Notes: generated by a model not told the origin, from the sequence alone. A stretch of DNA of 64,000 nt from Microbacterium sp. 67-17 (GCF_001898325.1 NZ_MKTR01000024.1:1-64000); one strand, 5' to 3'. Positions 47,064-59,672 are shown, numbered from the stretch's first letter. A program made the numbers and translations.

Positions 47064-48587
47064 ATGACCTTCGACGAACGGTATGCCGCGATCCAGTCGC
47101 GCGATGCCCGCTTCGACGGTCAGTTCGTCACCGCGGTCAGCTCGACGGGGATCTACTGCCGGCCCAGTTGTCCGGCCCGCACGCCCAAGCCTGCCAACGT
47201 CACCTTCTACCCGACCAGCGCCGCTGCCCACGAGGCAGGTTTTCGCGCCTGCAAGCGGTGCCTGCCCGAGGCAGCTCCCGGCTCCCCGGACTGGGACGTG
47301 CGTGGCGACGTCGCGGCGCGGGCCATGCGACTGATCGCCGACGGGGTCATCGAGCGCGAGGGTGTTCCAGGGCTCGCTCGTCGCCTGGGCTACTCGCCGC
47401 GGCACCTCACGAGGCTGCTGACGGCAGAACTCGGCGCCGGCCCGCTCGCGCTCAGTCGTGCGCAGCGAGCACATACGGCACGGATGCTGCTCGTGGGCAC
47501 CGCGATGCCGGCATCCGACATCGCGTTCGCGTCGGGGTTTGCGAGTGTGAGGCAGTTCAACGACACGATCCGCGAGGTCTTCGGCCTCACCCCGCTCGAG
47601 GTGCGCGCTCGCCGCCCAGGCACCGAGTCAGCCGGGGGAGTGATCGACCTCGCTCTCCCCGTGCGAGGACCCTTCGACGCCGACGGTGTGTTCGCGTGGA
47701 TGAGCGCGCGGGCGCTGCCGGGCGTGGAGGTATCGGGGGAAAGATCCTTCGCGCGCACGGTGCGATTGGCTTCGGGCCCGGCATGGTTCGAGGTGCGAGC
47801 GGATGCCGGAACTGTGCGCCTGCGCGCCGCGGTGGCCGCTCTGCCCGACCTTGCCTCCCTCGTTGCTCGCGTGCGTCGAATCTTCGACCTCGATGCCGAC
47901 CCTCTCGCGATCGACACCGCGCTCTCGCGTGATCCGCACCTCGCGCCGCGGGTGCGGGCCATTCCCGGCATCCGTGTTCCCGGCGCCGCTGACCCGCACG
48001 AGATGCTGATCCGCGCGATGGTCGGCCAGCAGATCAGCGTCGCCGCCGCGCGCACGGCCTTGACGGCGCTCGCCGACGCTCTGGGCGAAGAGGTGCCGGG
48101 GCCCGATGGGCTGACCCGGCTGTTCCCGACGATGACGGCGATCGCCGATCACGGCGGCGAGGTGCTGCGGGGGCCGGGGGCCCGCATCCGGTCGATCACC
48201 GGCGCCGCGGCAGCCCTCGCCGACGGGAGTCTGACTCTCACGATCGCCGATGACGGCACCGAGCAGCGCCGCGCCCTGCTGGCTCTGCCGGGCGTTGGGC
48301 CCTGGACTGCCGACTACGTTCGTATGCGGGTCCTCGGCGATCCCGATGTGTTCCTCCCCGGGGATGTCGCGCTGCGCACCGGAGCTCAGGCCCTCGGCAT
48401 CCCCGCGGACCGGCTCGAGGCGTGGGCTGCCACTGCGGCGCCGTGGCGCAGCTACCTGAGCGCGCACCTGTGGCGCGCCGTGCCACCGCGTCTCAGCCGA
48501 GCATCGACGCCGCGCACCCGCCCGACCGCCCCAATCCCGCCTGACCCCGCCGTCCTGCCCGCGCTCGCCGAGGAGATCCCGACATGA
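47064..48587 (+). CDS. alkA: Ada-AlkA fusion: methylphosphotriester sensor/AraC activator joined to 3-methyladenine DNA glycosylase
   Basis: Three parts. The Ada zinc domain (1-75) has Cys32, Cys36, Cys63 and Cys66, with exactly the spacing of E. coli Ada 38/42/69/72; Cys32 of [11 protein letters not shown] would accept the methyl group from phosphotriesters. An AraC-type HTH (~80-180) has [16 protein letters not shown] and [22 protein letters not shown]. The AlkA glycosylase (~195-500) has the helix-hairpin-helix [12 protein letters not shown] and catalytic Asp in FLPGDVAL. It both induces and performs alkylation repair. The ATG at 47064 was chosen by homology; GTG 47055 is possible. ogt overlaps the stop (ATGA). 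Confidence 0.92.
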   Translation: MTFDERYAAIQSRDARFDGQFVTAVSSTGIYCRPSCPARTPKPANVTFYPTSAAAHEAGFRACKRCLPEAAPGSPDWDVRGDVAARAMRLIADGVIEREGVPGLARRLGYSPRHLTRLLTAELGAGPLALSRAQRAHTARMLLVGTAMPASDIAFASGFASVRQFNDTIREVFGLTPLEVRARRPGTESAGGVIDLALPVRGPFDADGVFAWMSARALPGVEVSGERSFARTVRLASGPAWFEVRADAGTVRLRAAVAALPDLASLVARVRRIFDLDADPLAIDTALSRDPHLAPRVRAIPGIRVPGAADPHEMLIRAMVGQQISVAAARTALTALADALGEEVPGPDGLTRLFPTMTAIADHGGEVLRGPGARIRSITGAAAALADGSLTLTIADDGTEQRRALLALPGVGPWTADYVRMRVLGDPDVFLPGDVALRTGAQALGIPADRLEAWAATAAPWRSYLSAHLWRAVPPRLSRASTPRTRPTAPIPPDPAVLPALAEEIPT

Positions 48588-49108
48588 CCGACACCGCCGT
48601 TCTCGAGTTCATCGACACCCCCGACGGCCCGTTCGCGATCCTCGTCGCGGATGACGGTGCGGTGCTGTCCTCCGGCTGGACGGACTCGCCGGAGCGGATC
48701 GTCGAGCGCATCCGCCCGGACCGCCGTCCCGCGCAGGTGCGGCGGGGAACGACGGATGCCGCAGCCGCTGTCCGCGCGTATTACGCAGGGGACCTTGCGG
48801 CGATCGATGACGTGCCGGTCCGGCAATTCGGTACACCGGGGCAGGTCGCCGGATGGGCCGCGCTTCGCCGAATCGTACCTGGAGCGCCGCTGTCGTACGC
48901 GACGTTCGCCGCGGCGCTCGGTCATCCCACGGCGGTGCGCGCAGCGGCATCCGTCTGTGCTCGCAATGCCCCCGCGCTGTTCGTACCGTGCCACCGCGTG
49001 CTGCGGGCCGACGGAAGCCTCGGTGGCTTCGCGTGGGGTCTGGAGGTCAAGCGATCTCTGCTGGATCGGGAGAATCCGTCCTTGCTTTCAGCCGACTCCC
49101 AGGCATAG
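48584..49108 (+). CDS. ogt: Methylated-DNA-[protein]-cysteine S-methyltransferase (O6-alkylguanine repair)
   Basis: Suicide methyltransferase of 174 residues. The acceptor Cys is in [20 protein letters not shown]; the DNA-binding HTH includes [19 protein letters not shown] (the arginine-finger segment reads AVRAAA). The N-terminal domain is present though diverged. Translationally coupled to the Ada-AlkA gene by ATGA, forming a two-gene alkylation response unit. Confidence 0.93.
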   Translation: MTDTAVLEFIDTPDGPFAILVADDGAVLSSGWTDSPERIVERIRPDRRPAQVRRGTTDAAAAVRAYYAGDLAAIDDVPVRQFGTPGQVAGWAALRRIVPGAPLSYATFAAALGHPTAVRAAASVCARNAPALFVPCHRVLRADGSLGGFAWGLEVKRSLLDRENPSLLSADSQA

Positions 49109-49158
49109 TCTGGAGGGCTGCCGCGTCGTGCGGCCGCCCGTATGCCAAGGAGGATGCC

Positions 49159-49245
49159 ATGTATCAGATCGCTGTCGTCGCGAGCACTGTCGTCCTCATC
49201 GCCGCGGCGCCGCTGCGTCACCGGGGCCCCGCAACGGCGCACTAG
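49159..49245 (+). CDS. Very small ORF (28 residues) with a strong ribosome-binding site upstream of the ABC exporter
   Basis: AAGGAGG sits 5 nt before an ATG. The frame encodes a hydrophobic stretch IAVVASTVVLIAAAPL and a short basic tail with two His before TAG. It may be a leader peptide controlling the exporter, a small membrane protein, or the stub of a lost gene. No homologue is known to me. It is the only coding candidate in the 293-bp gap 49109-49401. Confidence 0.45.
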   Translation: MYQIAVVASTVVLIAAAPLRHRGPATAH

Positions 49246-49401
49246 CTCGCCCGTCGCCGACCTCACCGGTCGCGGCATACTCTCGGCGCCGCCTGCGTTG
49301 TCGACAACGGCATCGCACGCTTCGCATCAGCGCTCCCCTGACCCGGAGCTGCCCTCCCCGCCTGCACACCCGCGGCTTCGCTTCGCCCTCCCACAAGGAC
49401 C

Positions 49402-51225
49402 ATGACCGTTACGCCTTCTTCTCCCACGCACCACCTGTCGACCCTTCGCGCCCTGGGCCGGCTGCTCCCGTTCGCCCGGCCGGTGCTGCCTCGCCTCGTC
49501 CTCGGCGCGGCAAGCGCCATGCTCGCCTCGGTGCTGGCCCTCATGTTCCCGCTCGTTCTCGAGGTGATCGTCGGCGGCCCGATCGCCTCCGGAGACCCCG
49601 GCCAGATCGCTTGGGGGGCAGCGGCGATCCTCGCCCTGGGCCTTGCCGAGGCGGCAATGGTGTGGGCACGCCGCTGGTTCGTGCTCGCTCCCTCGACACG
49701 CGTCGAGTACGAGCTGCGGACGACGTTCTACCAGCGCCTGCAGCGACTGCCCGTCGCGTTCCACGACCGCTGGCAGTCCGGTCAGCTGCTCTCGCGGATG
49801 ATGCAAGACATCAGCATCATCCGTCGCTGGCTCGCGTTCGGTCTCGTGCTGCTGGTGGTCAACGTCCTCACGATCATCGTCGGCGCGGTCCTGCTGTTCC
49901 AGTGGCACTGGTTGCTCGGGGCGATCTTTCTGGTCACCTCCGCGCCACTCTGGTATGCCGGATACCGCTTCGAGAAGCGATACGGAACTCTCGCTCGCCA
50001 GTCGCAGGACCAGGCCGGTGACCTCGCCACCTCCGTCGAGGAGAGCGTGCACGGCATCCGCGTGCTCAAGGCTTTCGGTCGCGGATCGCATGCCCTGCAG
50101 AAGTTCGCTCGGCAGGCTGAGACCCTGCGCGAGACCGAGATCCACAAGGCGCGCGCTGTCGGGCTGATCTGGTTCTGGCTGATCCTGCTTCCCGACATCG
50201 CATTCGCTCTCGCACTCGGTGCGGGTATCGCGCTCATCCAGATGGGCCAGCTGAACGCCGCTGAACTGATCGCATTCTTCGCGATGGCGACGGTGCTGCG
50301 CTGGCCCATGGAGTCGATCGGGTTCCTCTTCTCGTTCCTGCTGGATGCCCGCACGGCCACCGACCGCATCTTCGAGGTGTTCGATGAGGTCGACACCATC
50401 ACCGACCCCGAGCAGCCCAAGACCATTGCGTCTCCTCGCGGCGAGCTGGCGTTCGAGGGCGTCCACTTCCGCTATCAGGACGCGCCGGAGAGCCAGCGCG
50501 ACCTGCTCGACGGGGTCGATCTCGTGCTGCATCCCGGCGAGACGATGGCCCTGGTCGGTCTCACCGGGTCGGGAAAGACGACCCTCACGACCCTGCCGAC
50601 GCGTCTGTACGACGTCACCGGCGGCCGGGTCACCTTGGATGGGGTCGACATTCGTGACCTGGCCCTCGCTGAGCTGCGTACCCACATCGGCATGGCGTTC
50701 GAGGATGCGACGCTGTTCTCGCAGACCGTGCGCGAGAACGTGCTGCTGGGCCGTGAGGATCTCGTCCCCGGGTCGCCGGAGGCCGAAGCGGCGCTGCGGG
50801 AAGCGCTCGAGGTCGCGCAAGCGAGCTTCGTCGACGACCTGCCCGACGGTGTCGACACCGTCATCGGCGAAGAGGGTCTCAGTCTGTCGGGCGGCCAGCG
50901 TCAGCGTCTGGCGCTTGCCCGCGCGGTCGCGGCAAAGCCCGCCGTCCTCGTTCTTGATGATCCGCTGTCGGCGCTGGATGTCGACACCGAGGCTCTCGTC
51001 GAGGATGCCCTGCGGCGGGTCCTCGCCGACACGACGGCCCTGGTCATCGCGCATCGTCCGTCGACTGTCACCCTCGCCGACCGCGTCGCCCTGCTCGAGG
51101 ACGGGAAGGTGACGGCGGTGGGGACGCACTCCGATCTGCTCCGCGAGAGCGAGCATTACCGGTACGTCATTTCGAGCCTCGAAGACGAACAAGCCCGTAT
51201 GCGGGAGAGGGAGGTGACCCTGTGA
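49402..51225 (+). CDS. Heterodimeric ABC exporter, half with degenerate ATPase site
   Basis: Type IV (MsbA-like) half-transporter of 607 residues: six helices (~20-320) with the intracellular motif [22 protein letters not shown], then an NBD. Walker [11 protein letters not shown] and signature LSGGQRQRL are normal. However, the Q-loop Gln is Glu ([11 protein letters not shown]), and the Walker B catalytic Glu is Asp ([11 protein letters not shown]). This is the pattern of the degenerate subunit in heterodimers such as TM287/288 or BmrCD. Its partner starts on an overlapping GTGA. Likely drug or lipid export; substrate unknown. Confidence 0.9.
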   Translation: MTVTPSSPTHHLSTLRALGRLLPFARPVLPRLVLGAASAMLASVLALMFPLVLEVIVGGPIASGDPGQIAWGAAAILALGLAEAAMVWARRWFVLAPSTRVEYELRTTFYQRLQRLPVAFHDRWQSGQLLSRMMQDISIIRRWLAFGLVLLVVNVLTIIVGAVLLFQWHWLLGAIFLVTSAPLWYAGYRFEKRYGTLARQSQDQAGDLATSVEESVHGIRVLKAFGRGSHALQKFARQAETLRETEIHKARAVGLIWFWLILLPDIAFALALGAGIALIQMGQLNAAELIAFFAMATVLRWPMESIGFLFSFLLDARTATDRIFEVFDEVDTITDPEQPKTIASPRGELAFEGVHFRYQDAPESQRDLLDGVDLVLHPGETMALVGLTGSGKTTLTTLPTRLYDVTGGRVTLDGVDIRDLALAELRTHIGMAFEDATLFSQTVRENVLLGREDLVPGSPEAEAALREALEVAQASFVDDLPDGVDTVIGEEGLSLSGGQRQRLALARAVAAKPAVLVLDDPLSALDVDTEALVEDALRRVLADTTALVIAHRPSTVTLADRVALLEDGKVTAVGTHSDLLRESEHYRYVISSLEDEQARMREREVTL

Positions 51226-53036
51226 GCGCCACCGTCGTGGGAACAGCCGGTGAAGACCGGTCGGATTACACCAAGGACGAGAGTCGCGCCATCCGTCGCC
51301 GGTCGCTCCGCCTGCTCGGTTCGCTGATCTCGCCGCTGCGGTGGCAGGTCGTGCTCGCCGGTGTCGTGCTCGTGATCTCGACCGCGCTGCAGGTCGCCGG
51401 GCCCGCGCTGATCGCGTTCGGCATCGACACGGCGCTTCCGGCAGTGCTCGACGAGGCGAACTGGATGCCGACCATCGGTGTCGTCGCCGTGTACCTCGCC
51501 GCGGGGCTCGGCGGCGCGGGCCTCGTGGGATGGTTCGCGGTCGTTGCGGCTCGCCTCACGCAGGCCGTGATGCTGGATCTTCGCAAGCGCATCTTCCTGC
51601 ACACGCAGCGGCTCAGCCTCGAGTTCCACGAGTCCTACACGTCGGGGCGCATCATCTCGCGCCAGACGAGCGACCTCGAATCCATCCGGGAACTCCTTGA
51701 CGGTGGGCTCAACCAGCTCGTGTCGGGACTGCTGTACGGCGGGTTCACCCTCATCGCGCTGCTGCTGCTGGATTGGCAGTCGGGAGTCATCCTCGCCGTC
51801 ATGGGCGTGCCGCTGTTTCTGCTGATGCGCTGGTTCTACCGGCGCTCGCAGGTCGTCTACCGCGAGTCGCGGGTCATCAGCGCGAAGCTCATCGTGAAGT
51901 TCGTCGAGACCATGACCGGCATCCGTGCCGTCAAGGCCTTCCGCAAGGAACCGCGCAACGACGACGAGTTCGGTGACGTCGCCGAGGACTACCGCGACGT
52001 GAATATGCGCTCGATCCGCCTGTTCGGCACGTTCGAGCCCGGCCTCATGGCAGTCGCCTCGGTATCGATCGCGCTCGTCGTGCTGTGGGGAGGCCTGCGG
52101 GTTGCCGACGGGGCGATCGCCATCGGCATCCTGCTGGCAAGCGTCCTGTACGTGCGGAACTTCTTCGCACCTCTGCAGGAGGTCGCGATGTTCCTGAACT
52201 CGTACCAGGCTGCCACCGCGGCGCTCGAGAAGGTCTCGGGGGTGCTGGAGGAGGAGCCGACGGTTCCCGACCCAACGGATGCCGTCGACCTGTGGACCGC
52301 GCGCGGACACGTCGCGTTCGAGGACGTCACCTTCGGGTACGCGGATGACCGCGTCATCCTGCCGCACTTCTCGCTCGACATCCCCGCAGGGCAGACCATT
52401 GCCCTGGTGGGGACGACGGGAGCCGGCAAGTCGACGCTCGCGAAGCTCGTCTCACGCTTCTACGATCCGACCCGCGGCGCCGTGACCCTCGACGGCGTCG
52501 ACCTGCGGCGCCTGCACCCGAAGGACCTTCGGCGCGCGATCGTCATGGTCACGCAGGAGGCTTACCTGTTCAGCGGCACGGTCGCAGACAACATCGCGCT
52601 CGGGAAGCCCGATGCCACGCTCGACGAGATCGAGGCTGCGGCGAAGGCTGTGGGTGCTGACGCCTTTATCCGCGCCCTGCCCGACGGGTACGACACCGAC
52701 GTCAACAAGCGCGGCGGCCGGGTCTCGGCGGGGCAGCGTCAGCTGATCTCGTTCGCGCGGGCATTCCTGGCAAACCCGGCGGTGCTGATCCTCGACGAAG
52801 CAACGGCGTCGCTCGACATCCCGTCAGAGCGCGCGATTCAGGATGCCCTGCAGACGCTGCTGGCAGACCGGACGGCGATCATCATCGCGCACCGCCTGTC
52901 TACGGTGGCCATCGCGGACCGGGTGCTGGTCATGGAGCACGGGCGGATCATCGAGGACGACACCCCCGAGACACTGATCGCGGGCACGGGCAAGTTCGCC
53001 CAGCTCCATGCGGCGTGGCGGGAGTCGCTCGTCTGA
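51222..53036 (+). CDS. Heterodimeric ABC exporter, half with consensus ATPase site
   Basis: Partner half-transporter of 604 residues with six helices and an NBD with Walker [11 protein letters not shown], intact Q-loop [10 protein letters not shown] and consensus Walker [12 protein letters not shown]. Its signature is VSAGQRQL rather than LSGGQ, so the site formed with the partner's deviant Walker B is doubly degenerate and the other site is consensus. The N-terminus (~30 residues, acidic and basic patches) is cytoplasmic. Followed by a strong terminator. Confidence 0.9.
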   Translation: MSATVVGTAGEDRSDYTKDESRAIRRRSLRLLGSLISPLRWQVVLAGVVLVISTALQVAGPALIAFGIDTALPAVLDEANWMPTIGVVAVYLAAGLGGAGLVGWFAVVAARLTQAVMLDLRKRIFLHTQRLSLEFHESYTSGRIISRQTSDLESIRELLDGGLNQLVSGLLYGGFTLIALLLLDWQSGVILAVMGVPLFLLMRWFYRRSQVVYRESRVISAKLIVKFVETMTGIRAVKAFRKEPRNDDEFGDVAEDYRDVNMRSIRLFGTFEPGLMAVASVSIALVVLWGGLRVADGAIAIGILLASVLYVRNFFAPLQEVAMFLNSYQAATAALEKVSGVLEEEPTVPDPTDAVDLWTARGHVAFEDVTFGYADDRVILPHFSLDIPAGQTIALVGTTGAGKSTLAKLVSRFYDPTRGAVTLDGVDLRRLHPKDLRRAIVMVTQEAYLFSGTVADNIALGKPDATLDEIEAAAKAVGADAFIRALPDGYDTDVNKRGGRVSAGQRQLISFARAFLANPAVLILDEATASLDIPSERAIQDALQTLLADRTAIIIAHRLSTVAIADRVLVMEHGRIIEDDTPETLIAGTGKFAQLHAAWRESLV

Positions 53037-53162
53037 CGGCAGCGACGCCGGGCCTGACCACCCGGGAGGAGATGTCCGTTCGGGAGGGGATGGATGCCGC
53101 GCCCGGCCCTCCCGAGCGGCCAGCCCCTCCGAAGCGAACCTGCGGCCGTCGAAAAAGGCGAC

Positions 53163-53196
53163 GGGGCCTCGGTGGGGGAGGGGAATCCGAGGCCCC
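53163..53196. terminator. Bidirectional terminator between the ABC exporter and the GNAT gene
   Basis: Perfect 10-bp stem GGGGCCTCGG / CCGAGGCCCC with a 14-nt loop, between convergent genes. A second small stem AGCCCC/GGGGCT follows at about 53210-53229. Apart from these, the 218-bp gap holds no gene. Confidence 0.7.
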
Positions 53197-53254
53197 GCCG
53201 CCAGCCGACAAGCCCCTCGGGTGGGGGCTGAATACTAAGGTGGGACTCGCCGGA

Positions 53255-53707
53255 TCAGAGCCGGATCTCGGCGATAACCTCACCGTACTCGGTTTCTCCG
53301 ACCGGTGTGAAGCCCACACGCTCGAAGAATGCCTGAGGGCCCTCTTGGCCCGCACCATAGATGACGTTCACGTGATCGACCCCGTGCTCACGGGCTTCGG
53401 CGAGCAGGCTCTCTACGGCGAATCGACCGATCCCTCGCCCCTGGTCGTCGGCGTCGACGTTGATACGCCACAGCACCGAGCGGAAGTACTCCGAGACGCT
53501 GTCGCCGTCGAAGTTCGCGCTGATGAACCCGACCACGTCGTCGCCGTCGAGAACGACCCGCTGCCACATGGTCTGCGGATCCACATCTCCTGCCGCTACC
53601 TCATAGCTCTCGGGGGCGAGAAACTCTGCCTGCCCGGGCTTGAGCGACATATTGTTGACAGCTTCCACCGTGGCGGCGGACAGTTCAGCAAGTCGCAGTT
53701 CGGCCAT
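53255..53707 (-). CDS. GNAT family N-acetyltransferase
   Basis: A 150-residue acetyltransferase. The acetyl-CoA loop is RINVDADDQGRGIGRFAVESLLAEA (Q/RxxGxG), preceded by the strand VVGFISANFDGD and followed by HVNVIYGAGQEGPQAFFERVGFTPVGE. Substrate not predictable. The ATG at 53707 was chosen as the start of the first strand (AELRLAEL). Divergent from icd. Confidence 0.87.
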   Translation of the reverse strand: MAELRLAELSAATVEAVNNMSLKPGQAEFLAPESYEVAAGDVDPQTMWQRVVLDGDDVVGFISANFDGDSVSEYFRSVLWRINVDADDQGRGIGRFAVESLLAEAREHGVDHVNVIYGAGQEGPQAFFERVGFTPVGETEYGEVIAEIRL

Positions 53708-53769
53708 GTCACACAGGCTAGCCGGGATGCTGCAGTTCAGCATCCCGAGGCATTCTCTTCGGGGGAATT

Positions 53770-53808
53770 TATCTTGATATCGAGATAGTTATCGGGGTGC
53801 GGTAGGCT
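53770..53808. promoter_or_regulatory. Palindromic operator candidate and -10 box upstream of icd
   Basis: TATCTTGATATCGAGATA (53770-53787) is a near-perfect 18-bp palindrome matching the box before sucCD. A -10-like TAGGCT lies at 53803-53808, 31 nt before the icd GTG, so the palindrome is in the -35 region. Confidence 0.6.
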
Positions 53809-53839
53809 TGCCCGGCGACCCGAGCGGAAAGACAGGCGA

Positions 53840-56059
<2,220 letters not shown>

Positions 56060-56073
56060 GCCGGACTCCATCT

Positions 56074-56114
56074 CGACCCGGGCCGCTTCCGCTCTCGCGG
56101 GGTGGCCCGAGTCG
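56074..56114 (+). terminator. Terminator after icd
   Basis: CGACCCGGGCC (56074-56084) pairs with GGCCCGAGTCG (56104-56114), 11 bp with one mismatch, followed by TTTCC. The remainder of the gap to 56317 shows no gene. Confidence 0.6.
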
Positions 56115-56316
56115 TTTCCGGTATCCGTCGCGGCATCCGCGCTCGCGACCGAAGCACTTCTTCGGGTGCGTCGCACGCATTCCTTGCAGGCATCCGCCGC
56201 GTCTGGCAGGCTTCGGTCTCACAGATTTCGGTCGCGCTGTTTTGCGGGGCGAGGTGCATCACACCCGCATCAGGGCGCGACCGAACGAAAGGGTTTGGAC
56301 GCGATGGGGCTGGGAG

Positions 56317-57237
56317 CTAGGCGCGGGCTGACCAGGTCAGGGGTGCGAGCGGGTGATCGGCGGGGAGGTCGATGAGCGCCTCGACGCCGTCGATGCCGAT
56401 CCCGGCGGGCTCGACGACCCGGGCATCGGGCCGCTCGGCCACCAGTGCCCGCGTGAACTCGTCGCGCAGAGCCTCGGACCGGAAGACCCCGCCGATCGTG
56501 CACACGGCCGGCTCCGCGTCGACGCGACGCAGTGCGGTCAGTGCACTCTCCGCCAGCAGATCGCCGGCGCGCCTCAGGATGTCGAGAGCCACGGCATCGC
56601 CGGCGTCGCCCGCCCGTGCGACCTCAGCCGCGAAGGATGCAACGATGCTCACCCGAGCGGGATCGGCCTGCAGGTCGATGTAGGCCTGTTCAAGGTCTGG
56701 CCAACGATCCCGCACCACACCGGTGAGCGCGGTCGCGGCGCCCCGGCCGTCGTGGTCGCGCATCGCGGCGACCAGCGCTTCACGGCCGAGCCAGAAGCCG
56801 CTGCCGGCGTCGCCCATGAGGTAACCCCAGCCGTCGACGCGCGCGGCGCCGCTCGGGCCGACTCCCAGAGTCACGACACCCGTCCCGGCGGCCACAACGG
56901 CACCGTGGGCGATGCCGCGGGCCCCGAGGTACGAGGTTGTCGCATCGTGCGCGATGACCGCGTGCGCGGCCCCGGCGCTGCGCGCCAGCGCTGCGAGGGC
57001 GTCCGGAGTCGTCTCCCCGTCGGTGAGCCCGGAGATCCCCGCGGCAAGGTGACGGATGTCGAGTTCGAACTCGTCGGCGATCTGTCGTGCTGCCACGCTG
57101 ATCTGCGGGAGCACCGGCTGGTCGGTGCGAACGCCGGGCAGCAGGGCCTCACCGACGGATTGGTCAGTGCGCACGCGCACCTTCATGCCGGTCTGGCCGG
57201 CGTCGATCGCGACGACGGCAGCGGTGCGAGAGCTCAC
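56317..57237 (-). CDS. BadF/BadG-type kinase, probable N-acetylglucosamine kinase
   Basis: ASKHA-fold kinase of 306 residues. Phosphate-1 loop VVAIDAGQTGMKVRV; adenosine and sugar region VIAHDATTSYLGARG; phosphate-2 loop VVAAGTGVVTLGVGP; GYLMGDAGSGFWLGREAL is the BcrAD/GlcNAc-kinase motif. Surrounded by amino-sugar genes (ROK kinase, nagB), so phosphorylation of GlcNAc or a related sugar is likely. The GTG start overlaps the stop of the esterase-like gene, so the two are coupled. Confidence 0.82.
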   Translation of the reverse strand: MSSRTAAVVAIDAGQTGMKVRVRTDQSVGEALLPGVRTDQPVLPQISVAARQIADEFELDIRHLAAGISGLTDGETTPDALAALARSAGAAHAVIAHDATTSYLGARGIAHGAVVAAGTGVVTLGVGPSGAARVDGWGYLMGDAGSGFWLGREALVAAMRDHDGRGAATALTGVVRDRWPDLEQAYIDLQADPARVSIVASFAAEVARAGDAGDAVALDILRRAGDLLAESALTALRRVDAEPAVCTIGGVFRSEALRDEFTRALVAERPDARVVEPAGIGIDGVEALIDLPADHPLAPLTWSARA

Positions 57238-58208
57238 TGGATGCCCAGTTCAGCGAGGAACGCGGCCTGCTGGGTCCACTGGTGCGCACCGCCGCCCTCG
57301 TGGTCGTTGAACTCGTAGGCCACGATGCGCTTGGTTTCGTGAGCGAACGCGTTGAAGGCCGCATACACCGTCGAGGGTGGGCAGGTGAAGTCCATGAGTG
57401 CGACCGAGAAGAGCCCCGGTGCACTCGCACGGCGTGCCATCGAGACGCCGTCGAAGTAGCTGAGCGTCGCGAAGGTGCGTTCGCGGGCGTTCCGGTGCAC
57501 GCTCAGGTACCGGACGAGCTCCTGATAGGGCTCGCGATCGGTCAGCCCGACGGCGCGGGAGAAGTGGCAGAGGAAGGGCACGTCGGGCATGACGGCGACG
57601 AGCCCCTCCGAGAGTGCGCCCGCGGCCAGGGCGATGCCGCCGCCCTGGCTTCCCCCGGTGACTGCCACACGAGCCGCATCGATCTCGGGAAGAGCACGGA
57701 TGGCGTCGACCGCGCGGACGGCATCGGTGAACACCCGGCGGTAGTAGTAGTCGGCGGGGTCTTGGATGCCGCGGGTCATGTATCCGTTGGTGGCTGCCCC
57801 GGTGCCGTGCGGGTCGGGAGTCTCTCCGCCCGCCCCCCATGTCGAGCCCTGGCCGCGCGTGTCCATGATGAGGTGCGCGTAGCCGGCTGATGACCACGCG
57901 AGGCGCTCGGAGGGGAGGCCGCGTCCGCCTCCGTAGCCGATGTATTCGACCACCGCGGGAAGCGGCTCGGTCGTGCCGGTCGGCAGCAGCAGCCAGGCCT
58001 TGATCGGGTCACCGCCGAAACCCGCGAACGAGACATCGAGCACGTCGACTGACCGCAGCGCCGAATCGACAGGAGTGAGGCGCGGTTCCCATCCCGCGAG
58101 GCGAGACTCCTCGATCGTGGCGTTCCAGAAGGCATCGAAATCCGACGGCTCGCTGATCTGCGGGGCATACGCCTCGAGCTCAGTGGGGGAGAGGTCGAAG
58201 TAGGGCAC
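57234..58208 (-). CDS. Acetylxylan-esterase/cephalosporin-C-deacetylase family hydrolase (CE7)
   Basis: An alpha/beta hydrolase of 324 residues. The CE7 pattern is FDAFWNATIEES, VVEYIGYGGGRG (oxyanion), HLIMDTRGQGSTWG (family RGQ motif), VTGGSQGGGIALA (Ser nucleophile), DVPFLCHF and the HEGGGAHQ end with catalytic His. Members remove O-acetyl groups from oligosaccharides in the cytoplasm. Start GTG 58208 with AAAGGAAC upstream. Divergent from the ROK regulator, so probably under its control. Confidence 0.88.
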   Translation of the reverse strand: MPYFDLSPTELEAYAPQISEPSDFDAFWNATIEESRLAGWEPRLTPVDSALRSVDVLDVSFAGFGGDPIKAWLLLPTGTTEPLPAVVEYIGYGGGRGLPSERLAWSSAGYAHLIMDTRGQGSTWGAGGETPDPHGTGAATNGYMTRGIQDPADYYYRRVFTDAVRAVDAIRALPEIDAARVAVTGGSQGGGIALAAGALSEGLVAVMPDVPFLCHFSRAVGLTDREPYQELVRYLSVHRNARERTFATLSYFDGVSMARRASAPGLFSVALMDFTCPPSTVYAAFNAFAHETKRIVAYEFNDHEGGGAHQWTQQAAFLAELGIQ

Positions 58209-58370
58209 GCGTGTTCCTTTCCTCGGGCGGGGGATCGCCCATCGCATGTTACGGCTCTTGCCGCGCAGGCGTGGGCTGGAAGGCCCGGGGAAAGCCGAGG
58301 TTGCGCCGTCGGACGGATGTAACGGTTTTGTAAACTGTCCGTTCAAATCCGGGAACCCGCTTGCAGTTCT

Positions 58371-58395
58371 TTTGTTCGTAAGGTCTACTAACAAA
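58371..58395. promoter_or_regulatory. ROK-type operator touching the start codon of the ROK regulator
   Basis: TTTGTTCGTA (58371-58380) and TACTAACAAA (58386-58395) form a 10-bp inverted repeat with one mismatch around AGGTC; the ATG begins at 58397. A -35-like TTGCAG lies at 58361-58366. If TACTAA (58386-58391) is the -10, the transcript is leaderless and bound repressor would cover it. Confidence 0.65.
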
Positions 58396-58396
58396 C

Positions 58397-59593
58397 ATGA
58401 CTGCATCGGAAGTGCAGCGCGGCTCTTCCACGGGGCCTGCGCACACCCAGACGGCCCCAGGCGCCTCGGACGCGGTGCCGCGCCGCGGTCTTCGCCGGGT
58501 GAAGGTGCTTCCTGAGCACGCCCGCGCGCACAACCGCTCACTCGTTCTCCAGACACTGTTCCATGACGGCGCGATGAGCCGAGCTGACCTCTCCCGGGAG
58601 ACGGGGCTGACGCGCGTCACGATCTCCGACCTCGTCGCCGAACTCATCGGCGACGGCTTGGTCGCCGAACTCGGCATCCGCGAAGCTTCTGGTCCGGGCA
58701 AGCCCGCGATGGTCGTCGATCTTGACCGCGCAGGTCACCGGATCCTCGGTATGGACCTCTCTGGTCCCGACAGGTTCCTCGGCGCCATCCTCACCCTTGA
58801 CGGCGACATCGTCGCCCGTCACGAGATCCCGGCCCCGCGCGGGGCGGAGGATGCGCGGGATGCCGTGATCGAGCTGGCTCGGCGCCTCGTCGCCGATGCC
58901 CACGCGCCGATCCTGGGGATCGGCGTCGGGTCACCCGGTGTCGTCGACAACGACGGTGTCGTGCTCAGTGCTCCCGGTCTCGGCTGGACGCAGTTGCCGC
59001 TTCGCAGCATCCTCGAGGACGCGCTCGCTCTGCCGGTTCTCGTGGCAAACGACGCGAATGCCGCCGTCCTCGCCGAGTACACGTTCGGTGGTGCGGGAGA
59101 CGACGTCGTGCTCGTGAAGGTCGGACGCGGCGTCGGGTCGGGACTGATCTCGGCTGGCCAGCCCATGCGCGGTGCGCACTTCGCTGCGGGTGAGATCGGA
59201 CACGTCACCGTCGGTACCGACGGCGGCCCACAGTGCGCGTGCGGCAAAGTCGGATGCCTCGAGGCATGGCTGTCGGTACCCGCGCTGACCGCACGCATGG
59301 CCGATGCCGAGACACCCGGCGACCGCGAGCAGCAGCTGCGCGATGCCGGTGAACGCCTGGGCATTGCGCTCGCCCCGATCGTCGGCGCCCTCGACGTGTC
59401 GGAGATCGTGCTCTCGGGCCCCGACGAACTTCTCGCCGGTCCTCTCGCAGAGGCAACGGTCGAGACGATCCGCACCCGCACGCTCGCCCGGTTCCATGAC
59501 GGCGTGCGCGTTCGGATGACGGCGCAAGGCCAGGACATCGTCCTGCGCGGCGCAGCCGTCATGGTCCTGTCAGGCCAGCTCGGGGTGTCGTGA
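58397..59593 (+). CDS. ROK-family transcriptional regulator (NagC/Mlc type)
   Basis: A 398-residue repressor. Winged HTH at ~45-105 (NRSLVLQTLFHDGAMSRADLSRETGLTRVTISDLVAELIGDGL). The ROK sugar domain has ILGIGVGSPGVV, NDANAAVLAEY, GEIGHVTVG and the zinc motif CACGKVGCLEAW. It senses an amino-sugar phosphate in relatives. It heads the importer/kinase/nagB genes and is divergent from the esterase/kinase pair, so it likely controls both. Confidence 0.9.
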   Translation: MTASEVQRGSSTGPAHTQTAPGASDAVPRRGLRRVKVLPEHARAHNRSLVLQTLFHDGAMSRADLSRETGLTRVTISDLVAELIGDGLVAELGIREASGPGKPAMVVDLDRAGHRILGMDLSGPDRFLGAILTLDGDIVARHEIPAPRGAEDARDAVIELARRLVADAHAPILGIGVGSPGVVDNDGVVLSAPGLGWTQLPLRSILEDALALPVLVANDANAAVLAEYTFGGAGDDVVLVKVGRGVGSGLISAGQPMRGAHFAAGEIGHVTVGTDGGPQCACGKVGCLEAWLSVPALTARMADAETPGDREQQLRDAGERLGIALAPIVGALDVSEIVLSGPDELLAGPLAEATVETIRTRTLARFHDGVRVRMTAQGQDIVLRGAAVMVLSGQLGVS

Positions 59594-59672
59594 CCGTCGC
59601 CCCAACAATTCCCCCCACCGGATAGGTCGCCCGACCTCTTCCGAAACCAAGAGAAACACGAAGGAAGACACC

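Noticed and set aside
49327..51192. 621-codon open frame opposite the ABC exporter
   Set aside because: Shadow frame; the opposite strand has clear Walker motifs and helices.
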